From: PALSA-911 sp963743035 | GTDB taxonomy: Bacteria > Pseudomonadota > Alphaproteobacteria > Acetobacterales > Acetobacteraceae | Reading direction: 5' to 3' | Assembly: GCA_963743035.1 (NCBI GenBank) | Contig: CAVUOB010000017.1 | Location: 1-64,000 of the forward strand | Length of the DNA stretch: 64,000 bases | Shown: positions 52,732 to 61,068 of the stretch, piece by piece | Layout: each line of letters starts with the position of its first letter | Position numbering within the stretch: the stretch's first letter is position 1 | The notes under the pieces: generated by a model | Told to the model about the DNA's origin: nothing | The model's database searches: none | Seen by the model: the letters and a program-made list of their open reading frames with translations, nothing else | Program-made: the position numbers and the translations under genes

Positions 52732-53982
52732 TCAGCTGGTCGGACGCTTCATCTTGCAGATTGTCGGCTGTGTCAGCTCGGCTGAAGTCGCCATCGTTTC
52801 CGTCTTCCAGCCAAGGCCGGTGTTCTCGGAATCGTATTTGACGTCCTTGCTCAGTACCGATTCGTAGAACGGATGGATCAACTGGTGATCATCCTTGCGC
52901 ATGAAGGTGGCCTGGCCGACCATGTCCTTGGTCTCCAGCCCTTCCAGCTGCTGCGCCACCTTGAGCGCATCCGTGGATCCCGCCTTGTCGATGGCCAGCG
53001 CGAGCATTTCGAACATCGTGCGCCAGGGCGCCATGAAGAAATCGATCTCGCCATGCTGCGCGCGGAAACCGCGGATCCAGGCATCGGCCTCCATGTTGCC
53101 GGTTTCGATGGGGACGTTCTCGTTGAACTCGGCAACCGTGCGTAACCGGTTCTCCCCGGCCGCGCCGATCGCCGTGACGCTGCCGACGACATGCGCGAGA
53201 TAGGTGTAGTAGCCGATGTCCAACCCGGCATCGACGCCGGCCTTCAGCAGCAGGGCCAAATCGGGGCCGAAATTGCCGGTGATCAAACCCTGCGCGCCGG
53301 AAGCCTTGATCTTGGCGACATAGGGCGAGAAATCCTTCACCTTGCCGAGCGGAACGAACTCATCGCCGACGATCTGTATATCCGGCCGCATCTCGGCGAG
53401 GAACTTCTTGGTGTCCTTCTGGATGGACTGGCCGAACAGATAGTCCTGGTTGATCAGATAGACCGTCTTCAGCGATTTTGGCAGCGACTTCACCAGCGTA
53501 TAGGCGCGCATGCCGACATTGCCGTCGAAACGGAAATGCCAGAAATCGCATTGCTCGTTGGTCAGCTCCGTCGCCAGCGCGCCGCAGTTCAGATACAGGA
53601 TGCGGTTGTCGGGATTGCGGGCGTTGTGCTTGGCGATCCCCTCGATCAGCGCCGCGGCGATGTTGGAGCCGTTGCAATGCGTCACGAACGTGATGTTCTG
53701 GTCGATCACGCTCTTCAGGGCGATCAGCGCCTCGGCGGGTTGAAACTTCGAGTCAAAAGCGACGATTTCGAACTTGCGGCCAAGCGCGCCGCCCTTGGCG
53801 TTCACGCCGTCGACGATGTAGTTCAGCACCTTCAACCCGACATCGCCCTGGGCGGCAAAGGTGCCGGAATAGGGATCGATATTGGCCACCTTGATGGTGT
53901 CCGCGGCCAGGGTCGGGCGCGCGGCGATCAGCAGGCCGAATAGCGCGATAGCCACGAAGGCGCGCCGGAAATGGCTCGTCAT
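52732..53982 (-). CDS. LIV-type substrate-binding protein, tandem paralogue 3
   Basis: 416 residues from the ATG at 53982 behind GGGAGGGG. Signal peptide RAFVAIALFGLLIAARPTLA. NIDPYSGTFAAQGDVGLKVL, RILYLNCGALATELTNEQCD, LINQDYLFGQSIQKDTKKFL and the tail TCKMKRPTS mark it as the third member of the tandem set. It looks closer to paralogue 1 than to paralogue 2 by eye. First gene of the transporter unit; the 174 bases to the divergent hydrolase gene should hold promoters for both directions. Confidence 0.93.
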   Translation of the reverse strand: MTSHFRRAFVAIALFGLLIAARPTLAADTIKVANIDPYSGTFAAQGDVGLKVLNYIVDGVNAKGGALGRKFEIVAFDSKFQPAEALIALKSVIDQNITFVTHCNGSNIAAALIEGIAKHNARNPDNRILYLNCGALATELTNEQCDFWHFRFDGNVGMRAYTLVKSLPKSLKTVYLINQDYLFGQSIQKDTKKFLAEMRPDIQIVGDEFVPLGKVKDFSPYVAKIKASGAQGLITGNFGPDLALLLKAGVDAGLDIGYYTYLAHVVGSVTAIGAAGENRLRTVAEFNENVPIETGNMEADAWIRGFRAQHGEIDFFMAPWRTMFEMLALAIDKAGSTDALKVAQQLEGLETKDMVGQATFMRKDDHQLIHPFYESVLSKDVKYDSENTGLGWKTETMATSAELTQPTICKMKRPTS

Positions 53983-54156
53983 GACCCCTCCCGTTATGCT
54001 GCGCGAACGCAGCTTGTTCTTATTTGGGTAGCAAAAGGGTAGGCGGGCGCTGCTCGACAAGTCAATCATTCATATGCGGATCCCCTCCCCCGGCGCCCCC
54101 TTCTGGCTGCCGGCGGGATCGGCTAGCCTGCTGGCAAGAAAGACAAAGGAGGCGGA

Positions 54157-54927
54157 ATGACCAGGATGTTGTCGGTGTCCGGGGTGAACCTGGAATTGGT
54201 CGAGGGCGGCGCGGGCCGTCCGTTGCTGTTCCTGCACGCCGGAGAGGGCCTGAAGCCGAAGCAGCCCTGGCTGCAACTGCTGGCCCGGCATTTTCACGTC
54301 GTCGCCCCCTACCACCCCGGCTTCGGCGGCTCGGCGCTGCCGGACTGGTTCGCGACGGTGGACGACCTGGCCTATCTCTATCTCGACCTCGCCGAGCAGC
54401 TGGACCTGAAGGACGCCATCCTGGTCGGCGCGAGCTTCGGTGGCTGGATCGCCGCCGAGATGGCGGTGCGCAATACGGATCGCTTCTCCAGGCTGGTGCT
54501 GGTCGATCCGCTCGGCATCAAGACCGGCGGCGTGACCGAGCGCGACATCGCCGATCTGCATTCCCTGCCGGAGGATGCCTGCCTGCAACTCGCCTGGGCC
54601 AATCCGGCCAAAGGCAGGGTGGACTATACGGCGCTGCCGGAAACCGAGCTCGCCGCCATCGTGCGTGGGCGGGAGGCCCTGGCCCTGTTCGGCTGGAAAC
54701 CCTACATGCACAACCCGCGGCTGAAGAACTGGCTGCACCGGATCGCCATTCCCACGAAACTGGTCTGGGGCGCCCAGGATGGGGTGGTCAACACCGCCTA
54801 TGCCGAGGGCTGGCGCAGCCGCATCGCCGGCGCCACCCTGGATGTGGTGCCCAATGCCGGCCACTATCCGCATTGGGAACAGCCGGAGGCCTTCGCGGCC
54901 AGGCTCGCGGCCTTCGCCAACGCATAA
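54157..54927 (+). CDS. Alpha/beta hydrolase
   Basis: 256 residues behind AAAGGAGGCGG. Oxyanion region FLHAGEGL, PYHPGFGGSALPDWF, nucleophile Ser93 in VGASFGGWIAAEM, acid Asp in WGAQDGVVNTAY, and base His in VPNAGHYPHWEQPEAF. No signal peptide, so cytosolic. The class includes C-C bond hydrolases, esterases and lactonases. It precedes the LLM oxidoreductase by 30 bases and is almost certainly co-transcribed with it, a pairing often seen in degradation pathways. Confidence 0.93.
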   Translation: MTRMLSVSGVNLELVEGGAGRPLLFLHAGEGLKPKQPWLQLLARHFHVVAPYHPGFGGSALPDWFATVDDLAYLYLDLAEQLDLKDAILVGASFGGWIAAEMAVRNTDRFSRLVLVDPLGIKTGGVTERDIADLHSLPEDACLQLAWANPAKGRVDYTALPETELAAIVRGREALALFGWKPYMHNPRLKNWLHRIAIPTKLVWGAQDGVVNTAYAEGWRSRIAGATLDVVPNAGHYPHWEQPEAFAARLAAFANA

Positions 54928-54957
54928 GCCAAAAAGCAACCACCGGAGGATCTTCCG

Positions 54958-56154
54958 ATGCGCGTCTGGTATTTTTCGGAAATGGCCTACCACCCGGCCT
55001 GGGAAGAGGGCAAAAAGCGCGGCTCGCTGCGCGTGGTGCTACCCAACGGCAACTATGACCCGACGATCGGGCACACGCTGCTGAACCGCTACCTCGACGA
55101 GTTCGCGCTCTGCGACGAGGTCGGGCTCGACATCATGGTGAACGAGCACCACGCCACCTCCACCTGCCTGACCGTCTCCGTGCCAATGGCGCTGGCGGTC
55201 ATCGCCCGGGAGACCCGCAAGTCCCGCCTGCTGTCGCTCGGCTCGCCGATCGCCAACCGGCCGGACCCGGTGCGCGTCGCCGAGGAGATGGCCTGGCTGG
55301 ACGTGCTGTCCGGCGGGCGGCTGGAAATGGGCCTGGTGAAAGGCGCGCCCTACGAAATCGCACCGGCCAATTCGGTGCCGGCGCGGCTGATGCGCCGCTA
55401 CTGGGAAGCGCATGACCTGATCCTGAAGGCGCTGTCGACCACCGACGGGCCGTTCAACTGGGAAGGCGAATACTACCACTACCGCAACGTGAACATCTGG
55501 CCGCGGCCGATCCAGCAGCCGACGCCACCGGTGTGGATGACCGGGCTCAGCGCGGATACCGGCCGGATGGCGGCCGAGCGCGGCCATGTGGTCGGCACGC
55601 TGCTGTCGGGCAGCGCGGCCAAACCGATGTTCGACGCCTACCGCGCGCGTGCGCAGAAGCTGGGCTGGACCGCGACGCCGGACCGCTTCGCCTTCGCCGC
55701 CGTGATCGGCGTCGGCAACACGCGCGCGGAAGGCCATCGCCGGGCAGACCTGATCGCCGACTACGTGCGCACCAACATGATCGTCGCCGAACCGTTCACC
55801 AACCCGCCCGGCTACAACTCGGTCGGCGCCAATGTCGCGATGCTGAAGGCCGGGCCGGCGAAGAAGATGGTCGACCGCTTCGGCAACGAGATCGACCAGA
55901 AGACCGCGACGGTGGAACAGCTGATGGCCACCGACACGGTGTTCGCCGGCACCCCCGACGACGTCTATGAACAGATCGTGGATTTCAGCAACCGCATGGG
56001 CGGGATCGGCCACATCCTGTTCTTCGGCCAGGGCGGCTTCCTCGACCATCACGACACCAAGGAAAACATCCGCCTGTTCGGCCAGGAGGTCATGCCCCGC
56101 CTGCGCGAGCTGAACCCCGAACCCGCGCGGCTGCGGACCGCGGCGGCGGAATAA
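54958..56154 (+). CDS. LLM-class flavin or F420-dependent oxidoreductase
   Basis: 398 residues. Luciferase-like TIM barrel: YLDEFALCDEVGLDIMVNEH, LLSLGSPIANRPDPVRVAEE, WLDVLSGGRLEMGLVKGAPY, the active-site region EGEYYHYRNVNIWPRPIQQP and WMTGLSADTGRMAAERGHVV. The family contains FMN-dependent monooxygenases and F420-dependent reductases or dehydrogenases. The cofactor cannot be settled by eye. The presence of an F420 operon 13 kb away makes F420 possible. The last 65 bases overlap, on the opposite strand, the end of the glycosyltransferase gene. Confidence 0.92.
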   Translation: MRVWYFSEMAYHPAWEEGKKRGSLRVVLPNGNYDPTIGHTLLNRYLDEFALCDEVGLDIMVNEHHATSTCLTVSVPMALAVIARETRKSRLLSLGSPIANRPDPVRVAEEMAWLDVLSGGRLEMGLVKGAPYEIAPANSVPARLMRRYWEAHDLILKALSTTDGPFNWEGEYYHYRNVNIWPRPIQQPTPPVWMTGLSADTGRMAAERGHVVGTLLSGSAAKPMFDAYRARAQKLGWTATPDRFAFAAVIGVGNTRAEGHRRADLIADYVRTNMIVAEPFTNPPGYNSVGANVAMLKAGPAKKMVDRFGNEIDQKTATVEQLMATDTVFAGTPDDVYEQIVDFSNRMGGIGHILFFGQGGFLDHHDTKENIRLFGQEVMPRLRELNPEPARLRTAAAE

Positions 56155-56896
56155 GGCCCCATCTTTCCCTCAGCAGCAGGGGAAAGATGGCCGGGCAGTC
56201 GCGCAGATAGCGGCGGGCCAGCCGGCGCGGATTGCCGGCCAGGCGATGGAGCCATTCGAGGCCGGCATGCTGCATCCAGACCGGCGCGCGCGTGGCCGCG
56301 CCGGAGAGGAAGTCCAGGCTGGCGCCGATGCACAGACCGATACCGGTGGCCTGGCCGGTGGCCGCGATCGCGGCGGCCAGGATTTCCTGCCGGGGGGAGC
56401 CCACCGCCAGCAGGGTGAACCGCGCCGGGTTGACCAGCGCGAAATCCACCGCCGCGCGCAGCGCCGCCGGATCCTGTTCGAAACCAACGGGCGGGTCGTA
56501 ATGCGCGGGCGGGGCGATGCCGGTGCGCGCGATCAGCCCGGCGAGATGGTCCGGACGCAGGCCGATGAGGGTGATCCTCTCGCCCGGCTCCAGGTGTCGG
56601 CGCAGGATCAGCGCGGTCAGGTCGCTGCCGGGCGCGACCGGCGGAACCGGCAGCCCGATCGCGCGCGCCGCGCGCGCGACCACCCTGGAATCCAGCAGGC
56701 GCAGCAGCGCCCGATCATACAGCGGCGCCAGCTCCGGTCGGCGGTGCAGGCGCACGAGGTGGTCGGCGTTGGGGGTGACGACATAGCCGAAAGGCGCATC
56801 GCCCGGGCGCCGCGCCAGCCAGGCGGCGGCTTCGCCGGCGGCAAGAGGCGCGAAATCCAGCCCGAGCAGGCGGACGCCGGGGGGCGGGCGGATCAC
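56090..56896 (-). CDS. WecG/TagA/CpsF-family glycosyltransferase
   Basis: 268 residues. Family motifs: VVTPNADHLVRLHRRPEL (TPNxDH), LLRLLDSRVVARAARAIGLP, DLTALILRRHLEPGERITLI, LLAVGSPRQEILAA, and the C-terminal GASLDFLSGAATRAPVWMQH plus GLEWLHRLAGNPRRLARRYL. These enzymes add the second sugar to an undecaprenyl-linked precursor. In exopolysaccharide loci they build the repeat unit. The start overlaps the fused flippase gene by four bases. The 3' end runs 65 bases into the convergent LLM gene; the final 15 residues are Ala/Gly/Arg-rich. Confidence 0.93.
   Translation of the reverse strand: MIRPPPGVRLLGLDFAPLAAGEAAAWLARRPGDAPFGYVVTPNADHLVRLHRRPELAPLYDRALLRLLDSRVVARAARAIGLPVPPVAPGSDLTALILRRHLEPGERITLIGLRPDHLAGLIARTGIAPPAHYDPPVGFEQDPAALRAAVDFALVNPARFTLLAVGSPRQEILAAAIAATGQATGIGLCIGASLDFLSGAATRAPVWMQHAGLEWLHRLAGNPRRLARRYLRDCPAIFPLLLRERWGLIPPPRSAAARVRGSARAGGA
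56159..56190. terminator. Hairpin just after the LLM gene, inside the opposing coding region
   Basis: Stem CCATCTTTCCC (56159-56169) and GGGAAAGATGG (56180-56190), 10-base loop, starting four bases after the LLM stop codon. It lacks a T-tract on the plus strand. The same bases encode part of the glycosyltransferase (AIFPLLL) on the minus strand. Confidence 0.6.
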
Positions 56897-59622
56897 AGCG
56901 CCACCCGCAGCGTCATCAGCAGGATACTACGGTCGTAGCTGCTGCTGCCCGGCAGGGCATTGGGCGTGCCCTGCTGGGCGGTGAAGGCATAGTCGCCGGA
57001 CAGGCGCAGGTGACGATCGATCAGCCAGGTGACGCCGGCGCCGAGCGTGCCGCTGTTCTGGGTCCCGCTGCCCTGGGTAAAGACCGCGCGCTGCGCGGTG
57101 GCGCTGGCGTGCAGCAGGACGTTTCGCAGATACTCGTGATCCAGGCGCAGCCTGGCGATGGTGTAGGTGTAGCCGGCGGTGCCTTCCTGGGCGGCGTCCT
57201 CGATGGTCTGCGACAGCGTGACCGAGACCGTGGTCAGGCCCGACGGCGTCCAGATCGCCCCGGCCTCGGCGATCGGGGCCGAATGGGTGGCGTATTGCGG
57301 GGCAGCGAAGTCGCGGAGCTCCCAGCCCAACAGCAGGCGCGCGCGCCAGACGCCGTCATAGTCGTAGTCGATGCCGGCCAGCATCACGTAGCCGATGGAG
57401 TTGCGGCTGGGACTGCCGGCCTGCGGTGCGGTGTAGCCGGTATCCGTTGCCCGCCCGACGAGGATCAAATGGCCGCCGGCGGCCAGCTCATAGCGCAGCG
57501 TGACGCCGCCCTCAGCGACATTCCGGTTGCGATAGCCCTGCGGACTGGGCGCCCCCGCAATCATGGTGCTATCGTAACGATACTGCGAATAGTTCGCCTC
57601 CGGCGTCACCGACAGCCGGCTCAGGTTGAGCGCGTAGGCGGCGCGCACGTCGTTGATCGAATAGGCAACCGGAATGTCGGAGGGCAGCGCGTCGATATCA
57701 GTGCGCGCCTGATGCAGCGACAGATGCGCGGCCGCCAGGGTGGCCCGGTCCCGGCCGATATCGAACCCGCCGCCGAGCGACGCGGACCCATTGGTCTGCC
57801 CCTGAGCCGGCAGGTTGGGGGTGCGGATGTCGTCCACACTGACATAGCCGCCGACGCTGTCGCGCGACCAGTTGGATGCCGCCAGCAGCGAGGCGCGGGT
57901 GACGATGCCCCAGCTGCCGGAGGCATGCGCGGAGCCGAGGACATTGGTGTCGTATCCGACCCCTTCCTCCAGCACGGGGTGCAGGATGAAGCCGCCGGCC
58001 GGGATGCCCGGCGGATCGTAAAGCGGCCGCTTTCGGGTGAGCACGGTGACGCCGCGCGCGGTGTCATAGCCGGGTATGCCCTCAGGGAAATAATTGGCCA
58101 AAAGCTGGGCCTCGGCCGGCATGGCGGTGACGAGCATCCCGATGCCGGCCAGTCCGCCGGCACGGCGCAGCAGGGCACGATGTCCGCGCAACGCCAGCAG
58201 GGCGAATGGCGCCAGCACCGATGCGCCGGCCAGCAGGCGCTCGACGATCCGCCAGGCATGGGCGGGCCCGCCAGCGCCGGGCGGGGCACCAAACAGCGCC
58301 GGCAGCGCGAACCCGAGGAGCACCGCGGCACCCGAGACCGCCAAGGACGGCAGGCCGGCACGCAGCGGGCGGAGGATACCCACATGCAGCAGCCGCGCGT
58401 TCATCGCCAGGCCGTACGGGCTGGTGACGGCCTGGCCGCCGGCCCAGACCGCCACCGCCTGCAGCGGCGTCGCCGGCAGCAGCAGCGCCGCGGCCGGCAG
58501 CGTTACGGCCAGCGCGGCCAGGTTGGTGAACAGCGCGTATTTTGGCTGCCCCCGCGCGATGCAGGCAACGCCGCCGGGAAAGCCGAGCAGCCCATAGGCC
58601 ATTAGCCCGACCAGCCATTGCGCCGAATGGCCGGCATCGGCCCAGACCGGCCCGAGCAGCAGAACGACCAGCGGCGCCATCACCAGCGCCATGACGGCGC
58701 AGATCGGAAACACCACCAGCCCGGCGCGGGCGAGGCAGCGGTCGACGCAGGCGAGCAGGCCCGGCGGATCGTGCTGATGCTCGGCCATGGCGGGCAGCAG
58801 CAGGCGCCACAAGGCCGTCATCAGCAGGTCGCCGACGGTATCCACCAGACGGAAGGCCAGATGCACCTGCCCGAGCGCGGCCGGCCCGGCCGTCGCGCCG
58901 ATCAGCAAGGCGAACAGCCGGTAGCGTCCCTGCTGGACCAGCGTGCTGGCGGTCAGCGGCAGGCCGAGGCGGAGCAGCGCCCGCACCTCCGCCCATTGGC
59001 AGCGACGGCACGGGCGCCACGGCGCGCGCAGCAGCAGCGCCAGCGCGCCGGCAGCGGAAACACACAGCTGTTGGAGCACCAGCGCCCAGGCCCCGGCACC
59101 GCCGAGGGCGACGGCGATGCCGATTGCGGTGCCCAGCCCCTGCCCGATCACCGCGCGGCCGGCCAGCACCCGGTAGGCGCGCGCGCGCGTCAGCATGCCC
59201 TGCACCGGGCCTCCCCCTCCGACCATCGGCAACGCCAGCGCCAGCACCCCGGACATCAGCGGCAGGCGCGGATCGTGCAGGGCCCGCACCAGCGCGAAGC
59301 CGGCGGCGAGTTGCACAAGACCGGCGAGGCAGCCAACGCCTGCGGACGCCCAGAACGCGCTGTCGACGGCCTCCTTCGACAAATCGGCGCGCTGCACCAG
59401 CGCGTCGGCGAACAGCCCGTTGACGCCGACCCACAGCAGCACATGCACGGCGACCGCGGCAGCGCCGATGCCGAGTTCGGCCGGGCCGATGATCCGGGCG
59501 ATGGCGAAGGCGGAGACGCAGGACAGCCCGCCGGAGACCGCCGCCTCCAACCCGGACCAAAAGACGTTGCCGCCCGTGAGGCTTCGCCCGTGGCCCGCCG
59601 GCAGGGATGCGGGGCGCATCAT
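56893..59622 (-). CDS. Wzx-type flippase fused in frame to an outer-membrane beta-barrel protein
   Basis: 909 residues. The first about 475 are a polysaccharide flippase of the MATE/MOP group with about 12-14 helices (NVFWSGLEAAVSGGLSCVSA; VNGLFADALVQRADLSKEAV; LRLGLPLTASTLVQQGRYRL). The last about 415 form a beta-barrel with alternating strands, aromatic-rich ends and a terminal strand SYDRSILLMTLRVAL. It resembles beta-barrel porin-like proteins of exopolysaccharide loci. The seam (RGHRALLRRAGGLAGIGMLV, then TAMPAEA before QLLANYF) looks exactly like a signal peptide. No stop trinucleotide occurs in any frame between 58085 and 58260, so a simple indel near the seam does not explain the fusion. 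A TTG at 58191 could start the barrel separately. Start ATG at 59622 overlaps the previous gene. Confidence 0.85.
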   Translation of the reverse strand: MMRPASLPAGHGRSLTGGNVFWSGLEAAVSGGLSCVSAFAIARIIGPAELGIGAAAVAVHVLLWVGVNGLFADALVQRADLSKEAVDSAFWASAGVGCLAGLVQLAAGFALVRALHDPRLPLMSGVLALALPMVGGGGPVQGMLTRARAYRVLAGRAVIGQGLGTAIGIAVALGGAGAWALVLQQLCVSAAGALALLLRAPWRPCRRCQWAEVRALLRLGLPLTASTLVQQGRYRLFALLIGATAGPAALGQVHLAFRLVDTVGDLLMTALWRLLLPAMAEHQHDPPGLLACVDRCLARAGLVVFPICAVMALVMAPLVVLLLGPVWADAGHSAQWLVGLMAYGLLGFPGGVACIARGQPKYALFTNLAALAVTLPAAALLLPATPLQAVAVWAGGQAVTSPYGLAMNARLLHVGILRPLRAGLPSLAVSGAAVLLGFALPALFGAPPGAGGPAHAWRIVERLLAGASVLAPFALLALRGHRALLRRAGGLAGIGMLVTAMPAEAQLLANYFPEGIPGYDTARGVTVLTRKRPLYDPPGIPAGGFILHPVLEEGVGYDTNVLGSAHASGSWGIVTRASLLAASNWSRDSVGGYVSVDDIRTPNLPAQGQTNGSASLGGGFDIGRDRATLAAAHLSLHQARTDIDALPSDIPVAYSINDVRAAYALNLSRLSVTPEANYSQYRYDSTMIAGAPSPQGYRNRNVAEGGVTLRYELAAGGHLILVGRATDTGYTAPQAGSPSRNSIGYVMLAGIDYDYDGVWRARLLLGWELRDFAAPQYATHSAPIAEAGAIWTPSGLTTVSVTLSQTIEDAAQEGTAGYTYTIARLRLDHEYLRNVLLHASATAQRAVFTQGSGTQNSGTLGAGVTWLIDRHLRLSGDYAFTAQQGTPNALPGSSSYDRSILLMTLRVAL

Positions 59623-61067
59623 CCCGAGCGGAACCGGGCCGGCCGCGGCACCGGCAGGATCGGCGCGGCCAGCAGGGTGATGGCCAGCGGCAGCCAGACG
59701 ATGCGGCTCTGGTAGCGGTCATGCGGACCCGACAGGCCGCCGGTGATGGCGGCGTTGGCAAGCACCGCGAGCAGCGATGCGGCGGCGAAGCCGGCGGCGA
59801 TGTGGCGCCGGCGCAGCCCCTGGACCAGCACGACGACAGCGCCGCACAGCCCGGCGATGGCGGCGGCGCGGTGCAGCGCGACGAACGGTGCCGGCAGCAG
59901 CGAGTATTCCGGTTCCGGGTCCAGAATCTGGTCCGGCACCGGCATGTCGCCACGCTGCTGGCGGGCCGCGGCGTAGGCGGCGGCTTCGGCACGGGGGAAG
60001 TCGTGCACGATCGCCGGGGTCACCGTGTCCGGCCAGGGCCGCAGCCCATCGCCGGTGGCGAAACGGGAAAGCTGGGAGACGGCGTTGGCGCAGAAGCCGT
60101 GCAGCACCGCGCCCGGGCTTTCGCGAATGGCGGCCAGAATGATCGCGCCCGCCTCCGCGGAGACGATCTTAGCGCCGCCCAGGACCGCCAGGGGGCTGTC
60201 GGCGCGCCAGAGGAAATCGTCGCTGTTCGGCGGCAAATGGCCGAGCGCGGCACATAGGCGCCAGCCCGATTGCGGGCAGTTCCGCTCCAGCGCGGTCAGG
60301 CCGGGACCGTCGTAGATAAGTCGCGCCAGCAGGAAGACGTTGCCGAACGGCGACAGCGAGGCCCGGCCATGGCCGATCAGATTGACCGACACCAGCGCCG
60401 CACAGGCCAAGGGCAGCGGCAGCACGGCGCGCCAGATCCAGGACCGTCCCGATGCAATGGTCGTTGCTGCTCCCAGCATCCGACGAAACGCCGGCAGCAC
60501 CAGCAGCAGCGCAAACGCCAGCAAGACGTGAGATTGGTGTGCCACGATCATGAAGCAGGTGACGGGCAGCAGCAGCCAGGCCTCTACCGGCGACAGGCGT
60601 TCGGGCGTGAAGACCGCCAACGCGATGGCGATCACCAGCAGGGAGGTGAAGACATCCGGCATCAGCTGCGAGGCGACGAAGGGCAGCGCGGTCAGCCCGG
60701 CCAGCAGGCCGACCAGGGGCAGCAGGACCCAGGCGGAAGCGTCCGGCAGCAGCACGCGGCGCAGCAGATGCAGCAGCCAGGCGGCCAGCACTGCCTGCGC
60801 CATGATCGGCGGCCAGAGCGTCTGCTGCAGATGCAGGGGATAGAGGAACAGGCTGTAGAAGACCGGCCGGTCCCAGCCGAGATAGCGGTGGATGGCCTGG
60901 GTCAGATACGTACCGGTATCGGAAAAAACCAGCGGATAGACGTTCCAGAACGCCGGCCAGAGCAGCACCAGCGCGGCCAGAACAATCGCCCCGGCGCTGG
61001 CCGGCAGGCGCACCGGCGCGGCAGCATCACCCGGTTCGATCGCGGGAATGCGGGGGGCCTCTGTCAT
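59619..61067 (-). CDS. Polytopic membrane protein of the exopolysaccharide locus
   Basis: 482 residues from the ATG at 61067, one base after the Wzc stop. About ten membrane helices (AIVLAALVLLWPAFWNVYPL; LLPLVGLLAGLTALPFVASQ; LLLPVTCFMIVAHQSHVLLA; LLAVLANAAITGGLSGPHDR). An external-loop motif near the N-terminus, FSDTGTYLTQAIHRYLGWDR, contains acidic residues placed as in GT-C-type glycosyltransferases. The loop at about residues 230-390 is long and soluble. It could be a glycosyltransferase or a polymerase-like protein; I cannot decide. Its end overlaps the flippase start by four bases, so it belongs to the same unit. Confidence 0.7.
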   Translation of the reverse strand: MTEAPRIPAIEPGDAAAPVRLPASAGAIVLAALVLLWPAFWNVYPLVFSDTGTYLTQAIHRYLGWDRPVFYSLFLYPLHLQQTLWPPIMAQAVLAAWLLHLLRRVLLPDASAWVLLPLVGLLAGLTALPFVASQLMPDVFTSLLVIAIALAVFTPERLSPVEAWLLLPVTCFMIVAHQSHVLLAFALLLVLPAFRRMLGAATTIASGRSWIWRAVLPLPLACAALVSVNLIGHGRASLSPFGNVFLLARLIYDGPGLTALERNCPQSGWRLCAALGHLPPNSDDFLWRADSPLAVLGGAKIVSAEAGAIILAAIRESPGAVLHGFCANAVSQLSRFATGDGLRPWPDTVTPAIVHDFPRAEAAAYAAARQQRGDMPVPDQILDPEPEYSLLPAPFVALHRAAAIAGLCGAVVVLVQGLRRRHIAAGFAAASLLAVLANAAITGGLSGPHDRYQSRIVWLPLAITLLAAPILPVPRPARFRSG

Positions 61068-61068
61068 G

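Noticed and set aside
58082..59992. Minus-strand open frame (636 codons) overlapping the flippase
   Set aside because: Arg/Pro/Ala-rich alternative frame of the flippase gene with no recognisable domain.
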